Positions 52,320 through 61,031 are shown, counted from the first letter of the stretch. The stretch: 64,000 nt of DNA from Bacteroides mediterraneensis (GCF_900128455.1 NZ_LT635783.1:2567935-2631934), one strand, 5' to 3'. Notes: a model not told the origin generated them from the letters alone. A program made the numbers and translations.

Positions 52320-52870
52320 CTGACTGTTTTCACTTTATAAGAGCAACGAGCCTTGCCATTCACCATGCCATTCAGTTTACCACGAATCATCTGCTTGCGC
52401 AAAGCAGACAGATGGTCGATGAACATGGTACCTTCCAGGTGGTCAAATTCATGCTGCATCACACGTGCCAGATAACCTTCCACCCACTCGTCGTGCGGCT
52501 GCATGTTTTCGTCGAGATAAGTGACATGAATCTTGTCCGGACGCTTCACACTTTCATGGATGCCCGGCAAACTCAGACAGCCTTCCTCCATAGATACCAT
52601 CTCTCCCCCCGTTTCCAGAATGTGAGGATTGATATAGGCACGTTTGAAATCCTTGAACTCCGGCATGTCGTCCGACAACACGTCCAAGTCAATCACCACC
52701 ACCCGGATGGGAAGCCCCACCTGCGGAGCAGCCAGTCCCACGCCGTCTGCTCGGTCCATCGTTTCAAACATATTTGTAATCAGCTCTTTCAAGCCTGGAT
52801 AATCCGGCGTAATATCTTCGGCCTCCTGTCGCAACACAGGCTGGCCATACACATAAATCGGTAAAATCAT
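52316..52870 (-). CDS. def: Peptide deformylase
   Basis: 184 residues from the ATG at 52870 ([14 protein letters not shown]). The frame continues upstream to 52951, but that extension is not conserved and overlaps ruvX. The three metal motifs are intact: [10 protein letters not shown] (43-52), EEGCLSLPG with Cys98, and QHEFDHLEG with His140, Glu141 and His144. It removes the formyl group from nascent proteins in the cytoplasm. It overlaps the TPR gene by 4 bp and follows ruvX. Confidence 0.97.
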   Translation of the reverse strand: MILPIYVYGQPVLRQEAEDITPDYPGLKELITNMFETMDRADGVGLAAPQVGLPIRVVVIDLDVLSDDMPEFKDFKRAYINPHILETGGEMVSMEEGCLSLPGIHESVKRPDKIHVTYLDENMQPHDEWVEGYLARVMQHEFDHLEGTMFIDHLSALRKQMIRGKLNGMVNGKARCSYKVKTVR

Positions 52871-52895
52871 ATTCTGTTTTATTAAGTTTTTTGAG

Positions 52896-53312
52896 TTACA
52901 TTCTTCTTGATTCCAAATACGACTGCAGAATGATGGTCGCACTGATTTCATCCACCAGCGCCTTGTTCTGGCGAGCCTTCTTCTTCAGGCCTCCGTCCAG
53001 CATGGCCTGATGCGCCAGCACGGAAGTAAACCGTTCGTCCACCAGTTCCACCGGAACTTCCGGCAGTTTCTTCTTCAGCTGGGCAAGGAAAGGCTTGATA
53101 TACTTCATGTTTTCCGAATCCTCGTTGTTCAGCTGCTTGGGATGCCCCACAATGATACGCTCCACCTTTTCCTGGGCCACGTACTTCAGCAGGTAGTCCA
53201 TCAGTTCGTGCGTCGGCACCGTAGTCAGCCCGTTCGCAATAATCTGCATCGGGTCGGTCACCGCAATCCCCGTGCGCTTTCTGCCATAATCTATTGCCAA
53301 AATTCTGCTCAT
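52896..53312 (-). CDS. ruvX: Putative pre-16S rRNA nuclease / Holliday-junction resolvase-like YqgF
   Basis: 138 residues from the ATG at 53312 ([20 protein letters not shown]); an upstream frame to 53330 adds a few unconserved residues. RNase H-like fold with Asp8, Glu93 (VDERFTS) and Asp121 (KALVDEISA), the triad used for phosphodiester cleavage in YqgF, and the [12 protein letters not shown] motif. In E. coli it matures the 16S rRNA 5' end. It starts the ruvX-def-TPR operon. No TAnnTTTG box is obvious upstream. Confidence 0.93.
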   Translation of the reverse strand: MSRILAIDYGRKRTGIAVTDPMQIIANGLTTVPTHELMDYLLKYVAQEKVERIIVGHPKQLNNEDSENMKYIKPFLAQLKKKLPEVPVELVDERFTSVLAHQAMLDGGLKKKARQNKALVDEISATIILQSYLESRRM

Positions 53313-53455
53313 ACGCCGACAAAAGTACAAATTTATTCCTTACCTCTTCATATATAATACTTAAAAAAACATACCGCCCTTCCCAACCGTGCAAACTGAA
53401 ACTCTCTGTTTCAAATAAAATCAGAGGCACACATCGGATTTAGGAAAAATATGCG

Positions 53456-53463
53456 TACCTTTG
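53456..53463 (+). promoter_or_regulatory. Bacteroidota -7 box for guaA
   Basis: TACCTTTG matches TAnnTTTG, 34-41 bp upstream of the guaA ATG. A single 17-bp palindrome, TGAAACTCTCTGTTTCA (53397-53413), lies ~43 bp further upstream and could be an operator. No purine-riboswitch fold was recognised in the leader. Confidence 0.5.
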
Positions 53464-53496
53464 CACGCATAGAATACATATTTTACATCACACAAT

Positions 53497-55050
53497 ATGC
53501 AGGAAAAAATCATTATTCTTGACTTCGGTTCACAAACCACGCAGCTTATCGGCCGCCGTGTGCGCGAGCTGAACATGTATTGCGAAATTGTTCCTTACAA
53601 CAAGTTTCCGCACGACGACCCGTCGGTTATCGGCGTAATCTTGTCGGGAAGCCCTTTCTCCGTGTACGACGAAAAGGCTTTTAAAGTAGACTTAACCCAC
53701 ATCCGCGGAAAGTATCCTATCCTGGGCATCTGCTACGGTGCACAGTTCATGGCCTACACCTACGGAGGAAAAGTGGAACCGGCCAACACCCGTGAATATG
53801 GACGTGCCCACCTGGCTACCTTCAACCACGAAAGCCCGCTGCTGAAAGGCATCCGCGAACATTCTCAGGTATGGATGAGCCACGGCGACACCATCACTGC
53901 CATTCCCGACGATTTCGAAATTATCGCTTCAACCGACAAAGTGGATATCGCTGCTTACCAGGCAAAGAATGAAAAACTCTGGGGCGTACAATTCCACCCG
54001 GAAGTGTTCCACACAGAAGACGGTACCCAACTGCTGAAGAACTTCGTGGTAGATATCTGCGGAGGAAAGCAGGACTGGAGCGCAGCCTCTTTCATCGAGA
54101 CCACAGTGGCCAGCTTGAAAGAACAGCTCGGCAACGACAAGGTGGTGCTGGGACTGAGCGGCGGCGTAGACTCTTCAGTGGCAGCCGTATTGCTGAACAA
54201 GGCCATCGGCAAGAACCTGACCTGTATCTTCGTAGACCACGGGATGCTGCGCAAGAACGAATTCAAGAACGTGTTGCACGACTATGAATGTCTCGGACTG
54301 AACGTAATCGGCGTGGATGCCAGTGAGAAATTCTTCACTGAACTGGCTGGAGTGACCGAACCGGAACGCAAACGTAAAATCATCGGAAAAGGTTTCATAG
54401 ACGTATTCGACGAAGAAGCCCACAAGATTCACGACGTGAAATGGCTGGCACAGGGTACCATCTACCCCGACTGCATTGAGTCATTGTCTATCACCGGAAC
54501 CGTCATCAAGAGTCATCACAACGTAGGCGGTCTGCCCGAAAAGATGAACCTGAAACTTTGCGAACCTCTGCGTCTCCTGTTCAAGGACGAAGTGCGCCGC
54601 GTAGGTCGCGAACTGGGTATGCCGGAACATCTGATTACCCGTCATCCGTTCCCGGGTCCGGGTCTGGCCGTACGTATCCTGGGCGACATCACCCGTGAGA
54701 AAGTACGTATCCTGCAGGATGCCGACGATATCTTCATCCAGGGCTTGCGCGACTGGAAGGTGAAAGATGAAAACGGAAACGAAACTGCCCTGTACCATCA
54801 GGTATGGCAGGCCGGAGTTATCCTGTTGCCGGTACAAAGTGTCGGAGTAATGGGTGATGAACGTACTTACGAACGTGCAGTAGCCTTACGTGCGGTAACC
54901 AGTACCGATGCCATGACAGCCGACTGGGCTCACCTGCCATACGAATTCCTGGCAAAGGTTTCCAACGATATCATCAACAAAGTAAAAGGCGTGAACCGCG
55001 TTTGCTACGATATCTCTTCCAAACCGCCAGCCACCATCGAATGGGAATAA
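53497..55050 (+). CDS. guaA: GMP synthase (glutamine-hydrolysing)
   Basis: 517 residues. The class I glutaminase domain has Cys79 in GICYGAQ and the His/Glu pair in FHPEVFHT. The ATP-pyrophosphatase domain has the P-loop [11 protein letters not shown], and the C-terminal dimerisation domain ends [11 protein letters not shown]. The enzyme aminates XMP to GMP in the last step of guanine nucleotide synthesis. It is monocistronic: promoter box at 53456-53463, terminator at 55071-55108. Confidence 0.98.
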   Translation: MQEKIIILDFGSQTTQLIGRRVRELNMYCEIVPYNKFPHDDPSVIGVILSGSPFSVYDEKAFKVDLTHIRGKYPILGICYGAQFMAYTYGGKVEPANTREYGRAHLATFNHESPLLKGIREHSQVWMSHGDTITAIPDDFEIIASTDKVDIAAYQAKNEKLWGVQFHPEVFHTEDGTQLLKNFVVDICGGKQDWSAASFIETTVASLKEQLGNDKVVLGLSGGVDSSVAAVLLNKAIGKNLTCIFVDHGMLRKNEFKNVLHDYECLGLNVIGVDASEKFFTELAGVTEPERKRKIIGKGFIDVFDEEAHKIHDVKWLAQGTIYPDCIESLSITGTVIKSHHNVGGLPEKMNLKLCEPLRLLFKDEVRRVGRELGMPEHLITRHPFPGPGLAVRILGDITREKVRILQDADDIFIQGLRDWKVKDENGNETALYHQVWQAGVILLPVQSVGVMGDERTYERAVALRAVTSTDAMTADWAHLPYEFLAKVSNDIINKVKGVNRVCYDISSKPPATIEWE

Positions 55051-55070
55051 TCCAATTAACTCTTTTATAA

Positions 55071-55110
55071 AAAAACAGCCTCAGCTTTTTCAAGCCGAGG
55101 CTGTTTTTTT
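55071..55110. terminator. Bidirectional terminator between guaA and MATE gene
   Basis: Stem ACAGCCTC (55075-55082) and GAGGCTGT (55097-55104), extended by AGC/GCC pairs with one mismatch, flanked by AAAAA on the left and TTTTTTT on the right. It works for both convergent genes and touches the MATE stop codon. Confidence 0.88.
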
Positions 55111-56480
55111 TATGCTTTCGCCACCTTTTTCCTTATCGTCATCCAGTAGGCCGTCAGCACCAGCAGGCCAGTGACTACCCATGATACCGGATACACAATC
55201 ATCAGCACATCGTATCCCCTCCATATCGGCGACACCACATACACCCACACCATTCGGAGCAGACAGGTACCGAAGACCGTCAGCAAGGCCGGAGTAAGCG
55301 ATTTCCCCATACCCCGCAACGAAGAACCTGCAATCTCATAGCTGCTGGCAATAAACTGCAAAGCCAACACCAGGTGCATGCGAAGGATCCCATAGTGATG
55401 CACCATCGGCACATTGGAAAAGAATCCCAAAAAGAAATCACTCTGCCAGGCAAAGAGCCAGTTGAACGCCGCACAGAAAGCCAGACTCGACCCCATGCAA
55501 ATCCAGAATACCCGGTGCACACGGTCCATTCTTCCGGCACCATAGTTCTGCGCAATGAAACTGATAGCGGCTCCGTTGAATCCCTGGATGATAAAATAAC
55601 AATAGTATTCAAAATTGACGGCTGCCGCCGAACCGGCAATCGCATCGGCCCCGTAACTGTTGATGGACGACTGCACCACCACATTGGAAATGGAGAAAAT
55701 CATTCCCTGCAAACCCGCCGGTACACCGATACGCAGCATACGGTTCAGTTCCGTGGAATAAATCTTCATCTTGCTGAAATGCAGCCGGAAAGGTTCTTTC
55801 TCCCTACACAGCAGCCTGATAATCAGCGCCGCACTTACCGCATTAGAGATTCCCGTCGCCACAGCCACACCTGCCACTCCCATGTGGAAGCAAAGCACGA
55901 ACAGCAGGTTGAGCAACGTATTGACCACCCCGGCAATGACCAGAATATACAGCGGACGACGCGTATCGCCCATGCTTCGCAGAATCGCCGCCCCGAAATT
56001 GAATGCCATGATGAAAGGCATCCCCAAGAAATAGATACGCAGATAGGTCACGGCCTGGTCCAGCACATTCGGAGGGGTTCCCATCCACGTCAGAATCGGC
56101 TTGGCTGCCACCTGTCCCAGCAACAGCAGAAATATTCCGCTCAACAGAGCCACCAGCTCCACCGTATTGATGGCGTGGCGTATACTCCGGTCGTCCCGCT
56201 GACCGATATGGTTGGAGATAATGGCACAGGCTCCCATGGAGATACCCATGAACAGATTGATGAGCAAGCCGATGACAGGCGCATTACTTCCCACAGCCGC
56301 CAAGGCCTCACTTCCCACGAAGTGCCCCACCACGGCCACATCGACCGAATTAAAAAGTTCCTGTAACAAACTGCTGGCTGCCAACGGAAGGGCAAACACC
56401 AGAATTTTCTTGAACAACGGCCCGTTGAGCATATCAATCTCGTTGCTCCGGCTCCGTTTCTTATCCACACTGTTATCCAT
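55110..56480 (-). CDS. MATE-family efflux transporter
   Basis: 456 residues from the ATG at 56480 (MDNSVDKKRSRSNEIDMLNG); the frame can be extended to a TTG at 56498. It has about twelve TM helices in two MatE repeats, the first with FALPLAASSLLQELFNSVDV, the second starting MLRIGVPAGLQGMIFSISNV. Na+- or H+-driven export of drugs or metabolites. No regulator is adjacent. A TAACTTTG box lies at 56509-56516 on the minus strand. Substrate unknown. Confidence 0.9.
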   Translation of the reverse strand: MDNSVDKKRSRSNEIDMLNGPLFKKILVFALPLAASSLLQELFNSVDVAVVGHFVGSEALAAVGSNAPVIGLLINLFMGISMGACAIISNHIGQRDDRSIRHAINTVELVALLSGIFLLLLGQVAAKPILTWMGTPPNVLDQAVTYLRIYFLGMPFIMAFNFGAAILRSMGDTRRPLYILVIAGVVNTLLNLLFVLCFHMGVAGVAVATGISNAVSAALIIRLLCREKEPFRLHFSKMKIYSTELNRMLRIGVPAGLQGMIFSISNVVVQSSINSYGADAIAGSAAAVNFEYYCYFIIQGFNGAAISFIAQNYGAGRMDRVHRVFWICMGSSLAFCAAFNWLFAWQSDFFLGFFSNVPMVHHYGILRMHLVLALQFIASSYEIAGSSLRGMGKSLTPALLTVFGTCLLRMVWVYVVSPIWRGYDVLMIVYPVSWVVTGLLVLTAYWMTIRKKVAKA

Positions 56481-56508
56481 CTTTTTTACCTTCTTCAAAA
56501 ATGCGCGG

Positions 56509-56516
56509 CAAAGTTA
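56509..56516 (-). promoter_or_regulatory. Bacteroidota -7 box for the MATE gene
   Basis: TAACTTTG matches TAnnTTTG and lies ~30 bp upstream of the MATE ATG at 56480. It is also downstream of the degraded region to the right. Confidence 0.45.
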
Positions 56517-56548
56517 CTGCAAATTTGGAAAAGATGGATGAAATCTCT

Positions 56549-56707
56549 CTATTCGTTTTCTTTCTGTTTCAATTCGTCCGTAAATTCCTGATAAAGGGCT
56601 ACGGGACCATAGTGCCACAACTTGGTAGTTTCGTCAGATAGCCGTTTGTAAGTATCCGAACAATAAAAACGACGTAGATTGTTGTCATTGAGTCTGTAGC
56701 CCCCGTT
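56549..56707 (-). pseudogene. Orphan C-terminal protein fragment, unidentified
   Basis: An open frame of 53 codons read from a stop at 56708-56710 to TAG at 56549-56551, with no start codon in place. It reads NGGYRLNDNNLRRFYCSDTY, then KRLSDETTKLWHYGPVALYQ, and ends in a charged helix ELKQKENE. The composition is protein-like and unlike a chance frame. I do not recognise the family. It follows the truncated hsdS-like piece and is probably the 3' end of another lost gene. Confidence 0.4.
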
Positions 56708-56727
56708 TCATTGCGGTTGATGCAGTT

Positions 56728-56814
56728 TCAAAATTCTTTGACTCCCAAATCCCGATTCCTTACATCCACCTTACGAATATAATCACCCAGCCGTCTATAA
56801 TTCTCCTTACTCAT
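56728..56814 (-). pseudogene. hsdS-like N-terminal fragment (type I restriction specificity subunit)
   Basis: A 28-codon frame from the ATG at 56814, which overlaps the RhuM-Fic stop by a few bases, encodes MSKENYRRLGDYIRKVDVRN then RDLGVKEF and stops (TGA 56728-56730). YRRLGDYI-x-VDVRN is the characteristic start of Bacteroidota HsdS proteins, which are normally ~400 residues with two target-recognition domains. The remainder is missing. The gene order hsdM-rhuM-hsdS is common, so this fits a deleted type I locus. Confidence 0.6.
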
Positions 56815-57808
56815 AGTTGTTCTTGTTAATCAGATTGACTACTACTTTCACCATAATATCTTTTTCTTCTGTACGACTCTCAGCTATCATCAGCGTAAGA
56901 GCCACAAGGGTGTTGTCAGCAATGCGCTTACTCCCATCCGGATTGTAGAGAATACCGTTACCAGCCATAAACCACAGGAAAAGGGTGGCAGCAATACGTT
57001 TGTTGCCATCACTAAACGAATGATTTTTCGTGACGAGATAAAGCAGCATAGCCGCTTTTTCCTCCACAGAAGGGTAAAGCTCCTGTCCGCCAAAAGTCTG
57101 GTATATTTGCCCGATGGAACTTTTAAAGGAATCATCCTTCTCATGGGCAAACCACTGACTTCCACCGAATTTTTCCTTCAGCTCTTCTATGGCCTGCATG
57201 GCTCCCTCATAGGTAGCATGGAACTTTACTTCGTTAGTGGTCTGCTCTACCGCCAGTTGCTGATAATCGTATCTGTCCAACGTTCCGAGAGCATAAGCGT
57301 AATCGGAAACCACTTCTACCAGATTAAGCGCATCTCCCGATGTCAGTGCTTCCTGTGCCTTGACTGTACGGCCCAAGACCGTTACCAATTGCTTTAATTC
57401 AGTATAACGCTGTTCGGTCAAAGCCTTGTTGACGGCATAGCCTTTCACCAGATATTCTTTCAACACTCTATTAGCCCAACGGCGAAAGTCTACACCTTTT
57501 TTTGATTTGACCCGATAACCAACAGAAATGATGACATCAAGGTTATAGAAACGTACCTCATGTGTCTGGCTTTTACCTTCTATCGCACCATGTTCTGTGG
57601 TTGTCGCAAAATTTGCGACAACCACTTCGCCTGCAAGCTCTTCTTTTATGGCATTCGCTATATGCTTACGGATTGTTTTTGAATCGCGCCCAAATAGTTC
57701 AGCTATCTGATAGGCATTCAACCATACCGTATCTTGATCTATTCTGACCTCAAGCCGTGTTTCTCCATCTTCCGAACGATAGATTACTATTTTGTCATTC
57801 AATTCCAT
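56807..57808 (-). CDS. RhuM-family protein with Fic/Doc domain
   Basis: 333 residues, full length. The N-terminal part is a RhuM/KilA-N-like DNA-binding region with a helix-turn-helix NAYQIAELFGRDSKTIRKHI (31-50) and the HEVRFYNLDVIISVGYRV signature (83-100). The C-terminal ~130 residues are a Fic/Doc fold with the intact motif His263-Ser-Phe-Ser-Asp-Gly-Asn-Lys-Arg271. Fic proteins transfer AMP or other groups to protein hydroxyls. Such genes often sit between hsdM and hsdS of type I R-M loci, here with both partners degraded. Its target is unknown. It overlaps the upstream small gene by ~14 bp and the hsdS remnant by a few bp. Confidence 0.85.
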   Translation of the reverse strand: MELNDKIVIYRSEDGETRLEVRIDQDTVWLNAYQIAELFGRDSKTIRKHIANAIKEELAGEVVVANFATTTEHGAIEGKSQTHEVRFYNLDVIISVGYRVKSKKGVDFRRWANRVLKEYLVKGYAVNKALTEQRYTELKQLVTVLGRTVKAQEALTSGDALNLVEVVSDYAYALGTLDRYDYQQLAVEQTTNEVKFHATYEGAMQAIEELKEKFGGSQWFAHEKDDSFKSSIGQIYQTFGGQELYPSVEEKAAMLLYLVTKNHSFSDGNKRIAATLFLWFMAGNGILYNPDGSKRIADNTLVALTLMIAESRTEEKDIMVKVVVNLINKNNYE

Positions 57809-58007
57809 ACCCTAACTTCCTAAACAGATTCAACAAATCCTTCTTGCTTTCTTCTTCCTGTTTCAACAAGTCCTTCATTTCTACTTGCAGCTCTTTTATC
57901 TTACCAATAGTGACATATCTGCAAATGTAATGATTAAGCATGAGAAAAGCTACAGTTGTATTCAAAAGATTCCGTCCAACCTTTTTCCAAACCCTCAAGT
58001 CCTTCAT
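57795..58007 (-). CDS. Small protein, possible hsdM C-terminal remnant
   Basis: About 70 residues from the ATG at 58007, which has a perfect AGGAGG (58015-58020) seven bases upstream; this is unusual for Bacteroidota. An upstream ATG at 58025 is possible. The C-terminal half, IGKIKELQVEMKDLLKQEEE then SKKDLLNLFRKLGYGIE, looks like the coiled-coil tail of type I HsdM methylases (KxxExLxxLGYxI ending). The first ~35 residues (MKDLRVWKKVGRNLLNTTVA) I do not recognise. It overlaps the RhuM-Fic start. It may be a fused relic that is still translated, or a real small protein. Confidence 0.45.
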   Translation of the reverse strand: MKDLRVWKKVGRNLLNTTVAFLMLNHYICRYVTIGKIKELQVEMKDLLKQEEESKKDLLNLFRKLGYGIE

Positions 58008-58021
58008 CCGAAAACCTCCTG

Positions 58022-58126
58022 TCATTTTTTACGTTTTCTCAGGCAGAAACCTACGTTTCCCTTACGGAAAACATACGGCTCCGCACCGGGAAACGTACGG
58101 TTCCCGATAGGGAAACATAGAAAACG
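58022..58126. repeat. Array C: GAAAC-TAC-GTTTC palindromes at exact 22-bp period
   Basis: Units are centred on TAC/TAG triplets at 58030, 58052, 58074, 58096 and 58118, exactly 22 bp apart. The best unit is GGGAAACGTACGGTTCCC (58088-58105); others are GAAACCTACGTTTCCC (58046-58061), GGAAAACATACGGCTCC (58066-58082) and GGGAAACATAGAAAACG (58110-58126). The first keeps only half (TTTTTACGTTTTCTC). Spacers are ~5 bp. The array lies between the R-M remnant and the GH78 gene. Same period as arrays A and B. Confidence 0.88.
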
Positions 58127-58163
58127 TAAAGACATATTCCCCATAATATACCAGCGTTTGAAT

Positions 58164-58197
58164 AAAAAAGGCCGGAAGCCTCCCGATTCCCAGCCTT
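58164..58197 (-). terminator. Rho-independent terminator of the GH78 gene
   Basis: Minus-strand stem AAGGCTGG/CCGGCCTT (58190-58197 with 58168-58175, one T-G pair), 14-nt loop, followed by TTTTTT. It lies 26 bp past the GH78 stop. Confidence 0.75.
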
Positions 58198-58222
58198 CAA
58201 CATATCATCATCAAAAACGGGC

Positions 58223-60439
58223 CTAATCTGCCTGCATCTCAAACCGCCATTCTCCGGCAGAAAGCCTCAACTGCCGTTCACTTTTCGGCTCGCCGTTCAC
58301 ACGCCAGCTACGAAATTCGGCAAGAAGCTCCACTTCGGCAGACGTACCTTCCGGCACCCGAAGATACATGGTTCCGCCGTGAGCCGACTTGTCCATTTCC
58401 AGCACGATGCGGCGGCCACCCGACAAGGGGACCTGCGTACGGATGAAATTCAAATGTGCCGGATGAGGAGCCACCCGAAAAGTCCGAAAGGCTGGTTCCA
58501 CAGTTTCTATGCCGGCAATGTACTGCGAAAGAATGGTCAGCGGACCGCCGCTCCAAGCATGGTTGTAAGTACCGCCTCCGAAACCTTCACTGCCGATGCC
58601 CCAGCCTTCCCACAAGGTGGTCAGCGGGCTTTCAATCATGGCGCGGTAACGCAGCTTCATGCGGTTCAAGGCGTCCTGATAATAGCCCATTGTACAGAGG
58701 GCCTCCAACACGTATTTCTCCATGTACGGACTGGCGTGATACCACTCGGAGAAAAAAGGACGGATGACCGGATACAGTTCTTCGGGCAAGACACCCGACA
58801 CGACAGCCAGCGCCTGTGCACGGTCGTCGGGCTTTCCCTGATAATCCGGAGAAATGTAATACTTGCCGTTCCAGAACGTGCGGTGGAATACTTTCCGCAA
58901 GCGGTTGGCAGTAGTGTGTGCCCAGGCGGCTTCTTCCGACTCGCCAGCCAACCGATTCATCTCTTCGTATCCCTTCAGGGCAATCACGTACCAGAGATTG
59001 AACAGCAACGTCATATCCTTGTTCTCTCCCCAGTCGCCCCAGGTCCATCCGCCGGAACGAGGTACGACCAATCCCAGGGAATCCGTTTTCCACACATGAA
59101 TGTATTTCTTTACCCGAGGAAGTACGTCGAGAATCGTCTGACAATCGCCCGTGCCCATGTAGTAGGTCCAGAAACCATAATGGCTCACACTGGCCAGCAT
59201 CTGCATAGGCAGTTCGTCCTTGTAGTTTCCGGCCGGTACGGGGGCAAAGATGGTGCTGTCGCCCCGCTGCCATCCCATCAGTTCATGAATCCCCTTGCGG
59301 GTCAGTAGGTGAGCTTTCTCGTCGAGGGCATAGAAGGCCTCGCCCAGTTCGTTCACCACGTCGCCCCACCACTGGGCACGTTCGCGGTCGGGACAGTCCA
59401 TGTACGTGTCGCGCATGGTGATGTACAGCGTGCGTTGCGCCTTGTTCCACAAACGGGTCAGCATCGGGTCGTCGCAAGCGAAACCGCCGGCAAAAGAGGT
59501 ATCGTATCCTGTTTCACGGTACTTCACGTCGAGCACCTCCACTCCTTCGGGAAATTCATACTGCACATAGTGGCCGTTCATCCAGCCCTTGCATTCAAAC
59601 TCCTGCTCGCCTTCCCGGGTGCGATATTCGGCAAACACATTGGGAGCCGAACCGCCCCGGTAGTTATCTGTACGGATACGGATGCACTTGCCGGCCGGAG
59701 CTTTCAAACGGAGGTAAGGGGTGACCTGTGCATTGTAAGGCAGATAGGTCCGCAACAGGGTATCGCCCTGCATCTCGGTGCGTGCGTAGAGTTTCAGGCC
59801 ATAGTCTTTCCAGAACGGTATCGGACGGTCGACCAGCCGGTTCCAACCCGCTTTCTTCAACGAAATTTCGGTGGCTTTCTCCCATTTCTTATCGTCATAG
59901 TCGGGCGACTGGAAAGGAATGTCTTTGGCTGCATTGAACCCGATGTTCGATTCTGCCAGACGAAAATTAGGCTCCTCTCCTTGCGGCACATAATAGGCCG
60001 GATGCATCCTCATCCGCCATTTTGCATCGGGTTCCACCTCCTTTCCGTCGCAGGACAGAGAGAAGCTGATGCCTGCTGTAGGAGAATTGCGGTGGCTGAA
60101 ACCGTCTTTGCCAAAATACCACACCAGCACAGCCACGGTATTCTTTCCGGCTTTCAGGGCGGGAAGTGAAGCAATGACATCACAGTAAGTATCCGAAGGG
60201 TTTGGCCCACGTTTCAATCCTCCTTCCGCCACTTGCAGTTCACCGTTCACCCAGAGCCAGTATTTCGTATCGGCAGCCAGACGCAGTTCCAGCGAACGAG
60301 GCGTTTCGTCTAATGTTACCGTATTACGAAAACACCACCATGTGCCGGGAGCGGCCGGCTCTTTTCCTTTCATGGTCCATACCTGTGCCTGGGCATAGAG
60401 AGAAAAGAGACAAACTATCACACATAACCACTTTTTCAT
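58223..60439 (-). CDS. GH78-like alpha-L-rhamnosidase family protein, secreted
   Basis: 738 residues. A signal peptide (~1-18, ending YAQAQ) precedes an N-terminal beta-sandwich with a sugar-binding look (LAADTKYWLWVNGELQVAEG). An (alpha/alpha)6 barrel follows, containing DCPDRERAQWWGD and the glycine-rich LWEGWGIGSEGFGGGTYNHAWSGG near its end, both typical of GH78 and related rhamnosidases. A C-terminal beta domain ends the protein. It should cleave terminal rhamnose from plant or microbial glycans in the periplasm. No SusCD pair is adjacent, so it is not part of a visible polysaccharide-utilisation locus. The catalytic acid cannot be assigned with certainty. Confidence 0.78.
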   Translation of the reverse strand: MKKWLCVIVCLFSLYAQAQVWTMKGKEPAAPGTWWCFRNTVTLDETPRSLELRLAADTKYWLWVNGELQVAEGGLKRGPNPSDTYCDVIASLPALKAGKNTVAVLVWYFGKDGFSHRNSPTAGISFSLSCDGKEVEPDAKWRMRMHPAYYVPQGEEPNFRLAESNIGFNAAKDIPFQSPDYDDKKWEKATEISLKKAGWNRLVDRPIPFWKDYGLKLYARTEMQGDTLLRTYLPYNAQVTPYLRLKAPAGKCIRIRTDNYRGGSAPNVFAEYRTREGEQEFECKGWMNGHYVQYEFPEGVEVLDVKYRETGYDTSFAGGFACDDPMLTRLWNKAQRTLYITMRDTYMDCPDRERAQWWGDVVNELGEAFYALDEKAHLLTRKGIHELMGWQRGDSTIFAPVPAGNYKDELPMQMLASVSHYGFWTYYMGTGDCQTILDVLPRVKKYIHVWKTDSLGLVVPRSGGWTWGDWGENKDMTLLFNLWYVIALKGYEEMNRLAGESEEAAWAHTTANRLRKVFHRTFWNGKYYISPDYQGKPDDRAQALAVVSGVLPEELYPVIRPFFSEWYHASPYMEKYVLEALCTMGYYQDALNRMKLRYRAMIESPLTTLWEGWGIGSEGFGGGTYNHAWSGGPLTILSQYIAGIETVEPAFRTFRVAPHPAHLNFIRTQVPLSGGRRIVLEMDKSAHGGTMYLRVPEGTSAEVELLAEFRSWRVNGEPKSERQLRLSAGEWRFEMQAD

Positions 60440-60460
60440 GCTATTTGATTTTTTACTCTA

Positions 60461-60468
60461 CAAAAATA
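60461..60468 (-). promoter_or_regulatory. Bacteroidota -7 box for the GH78 gene
   Basis: TATTTTTG matches TAnnTTTG and is 22-29 bp upstream of the GH78 ATG. No clear -33 TTTG. Confidence 0.45.
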
Positions 60469-60541
60469 ACAGACCTGAAAAGAAAACCATGACAAAAACA
60501 ATGGTTTTTCTTCCAAAACAAAGGAAAACACTATACACAAA

Positions 60542-60573
60542 CAGCCCGCTCCTCTTCTCAGAGAAACGGGCTG
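60542..60573 (-). terminator. Hairpin after the PepSY-like gene
   Basis: Stem CAGCCCG (60542-60548) and CGGGCTG (60567-60573) with an 18-nt loop, followed on the minus strand by TGTTTGTG. The T run is poor, so it may be only a weak terminator. Confidence 0.5.
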
Positions 60574-60596
60574 CATATCATAGAAATAGTCTGGAA

Positions 60597-61031
60597 TCAG
60601 TCGTCGATATCAATCACGCGCATCTGACTGTCGAAAGTAATTTCCCAACGGTTGGAGAGTTTTACTTCATATTCATTGCGCTTACGTTCAATCTGGATGA
60701 TGGAAGCATCCGGGTAGTTGGTCTTCACATACGTACGGATGGCAGCAGGGATAATCTGTGAAGGAATGGCCGACTTGCATTTCACTTCTGTCCACTCACC
60801 CGATTTGTCAAATTCCACTTTTTCACCATTGGTGAAAATCACATCGTACGATTTGCTGAACAAATCACTGTCTTGTTTGGCCAATGCCACTTTTTTACCT
60901 TTAAAGTAAGTAGTGATGAACGTCTGGGCCTTGGTAGGCAACTGTCCCACCTGGATGGGCTTTTCGTTATCGGCCATTGCCACGGTTGATACAGTGAACA
61001 CACACACGAGCAGGAAAACTAACTTTTTCAT
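60597..61031 (-). CDS. PepSY-like domain protein, periplasmic
   Basis: 144 residues. A signal peptide (~1-20, ending STVAMA) precedes a PepSY-like/BLIP-like fold (DUF2874 family): LPTKAQTFITTYFKGKKVAL, then a second copy IPAAIRTYVKTNYPDASIIQ, ending EITFDSQMRVIDIDD. Bacteroidota often carry such proteins next to two-component systems. The kinase gene ends at 61136, about 100 bp upstream on the same strand. It may be an output or sensor accessory of that system; function not established. Confidence 0.8.
   Translation of the reverse strand: MKKLVFLLVCVFTVSTVAMADNEKPIQVGQLPTKAQTFITTYFKGKKVALAKQDSDLFSKSYDVIFTNGEKVEFDKSGEWTEVKCKSAIPSQIIPAAIRTYVKTNYPDASIIQIERKRNEYEVKLSNRWEITFDSQMRVIDIDD

Noticed and set aside
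53410-53496. Purine riboswitch upstream of guaA
   Set aside because: The leader after the -7 box is too short (~30 nt) and no three-way-junction pattern was found.
56481-58222. Insertion sequence or integrase as the cause of the R-M decay
   Set aside because: No transposase or integrase fragment, terminal inverted repeats or target-site duplications were found.
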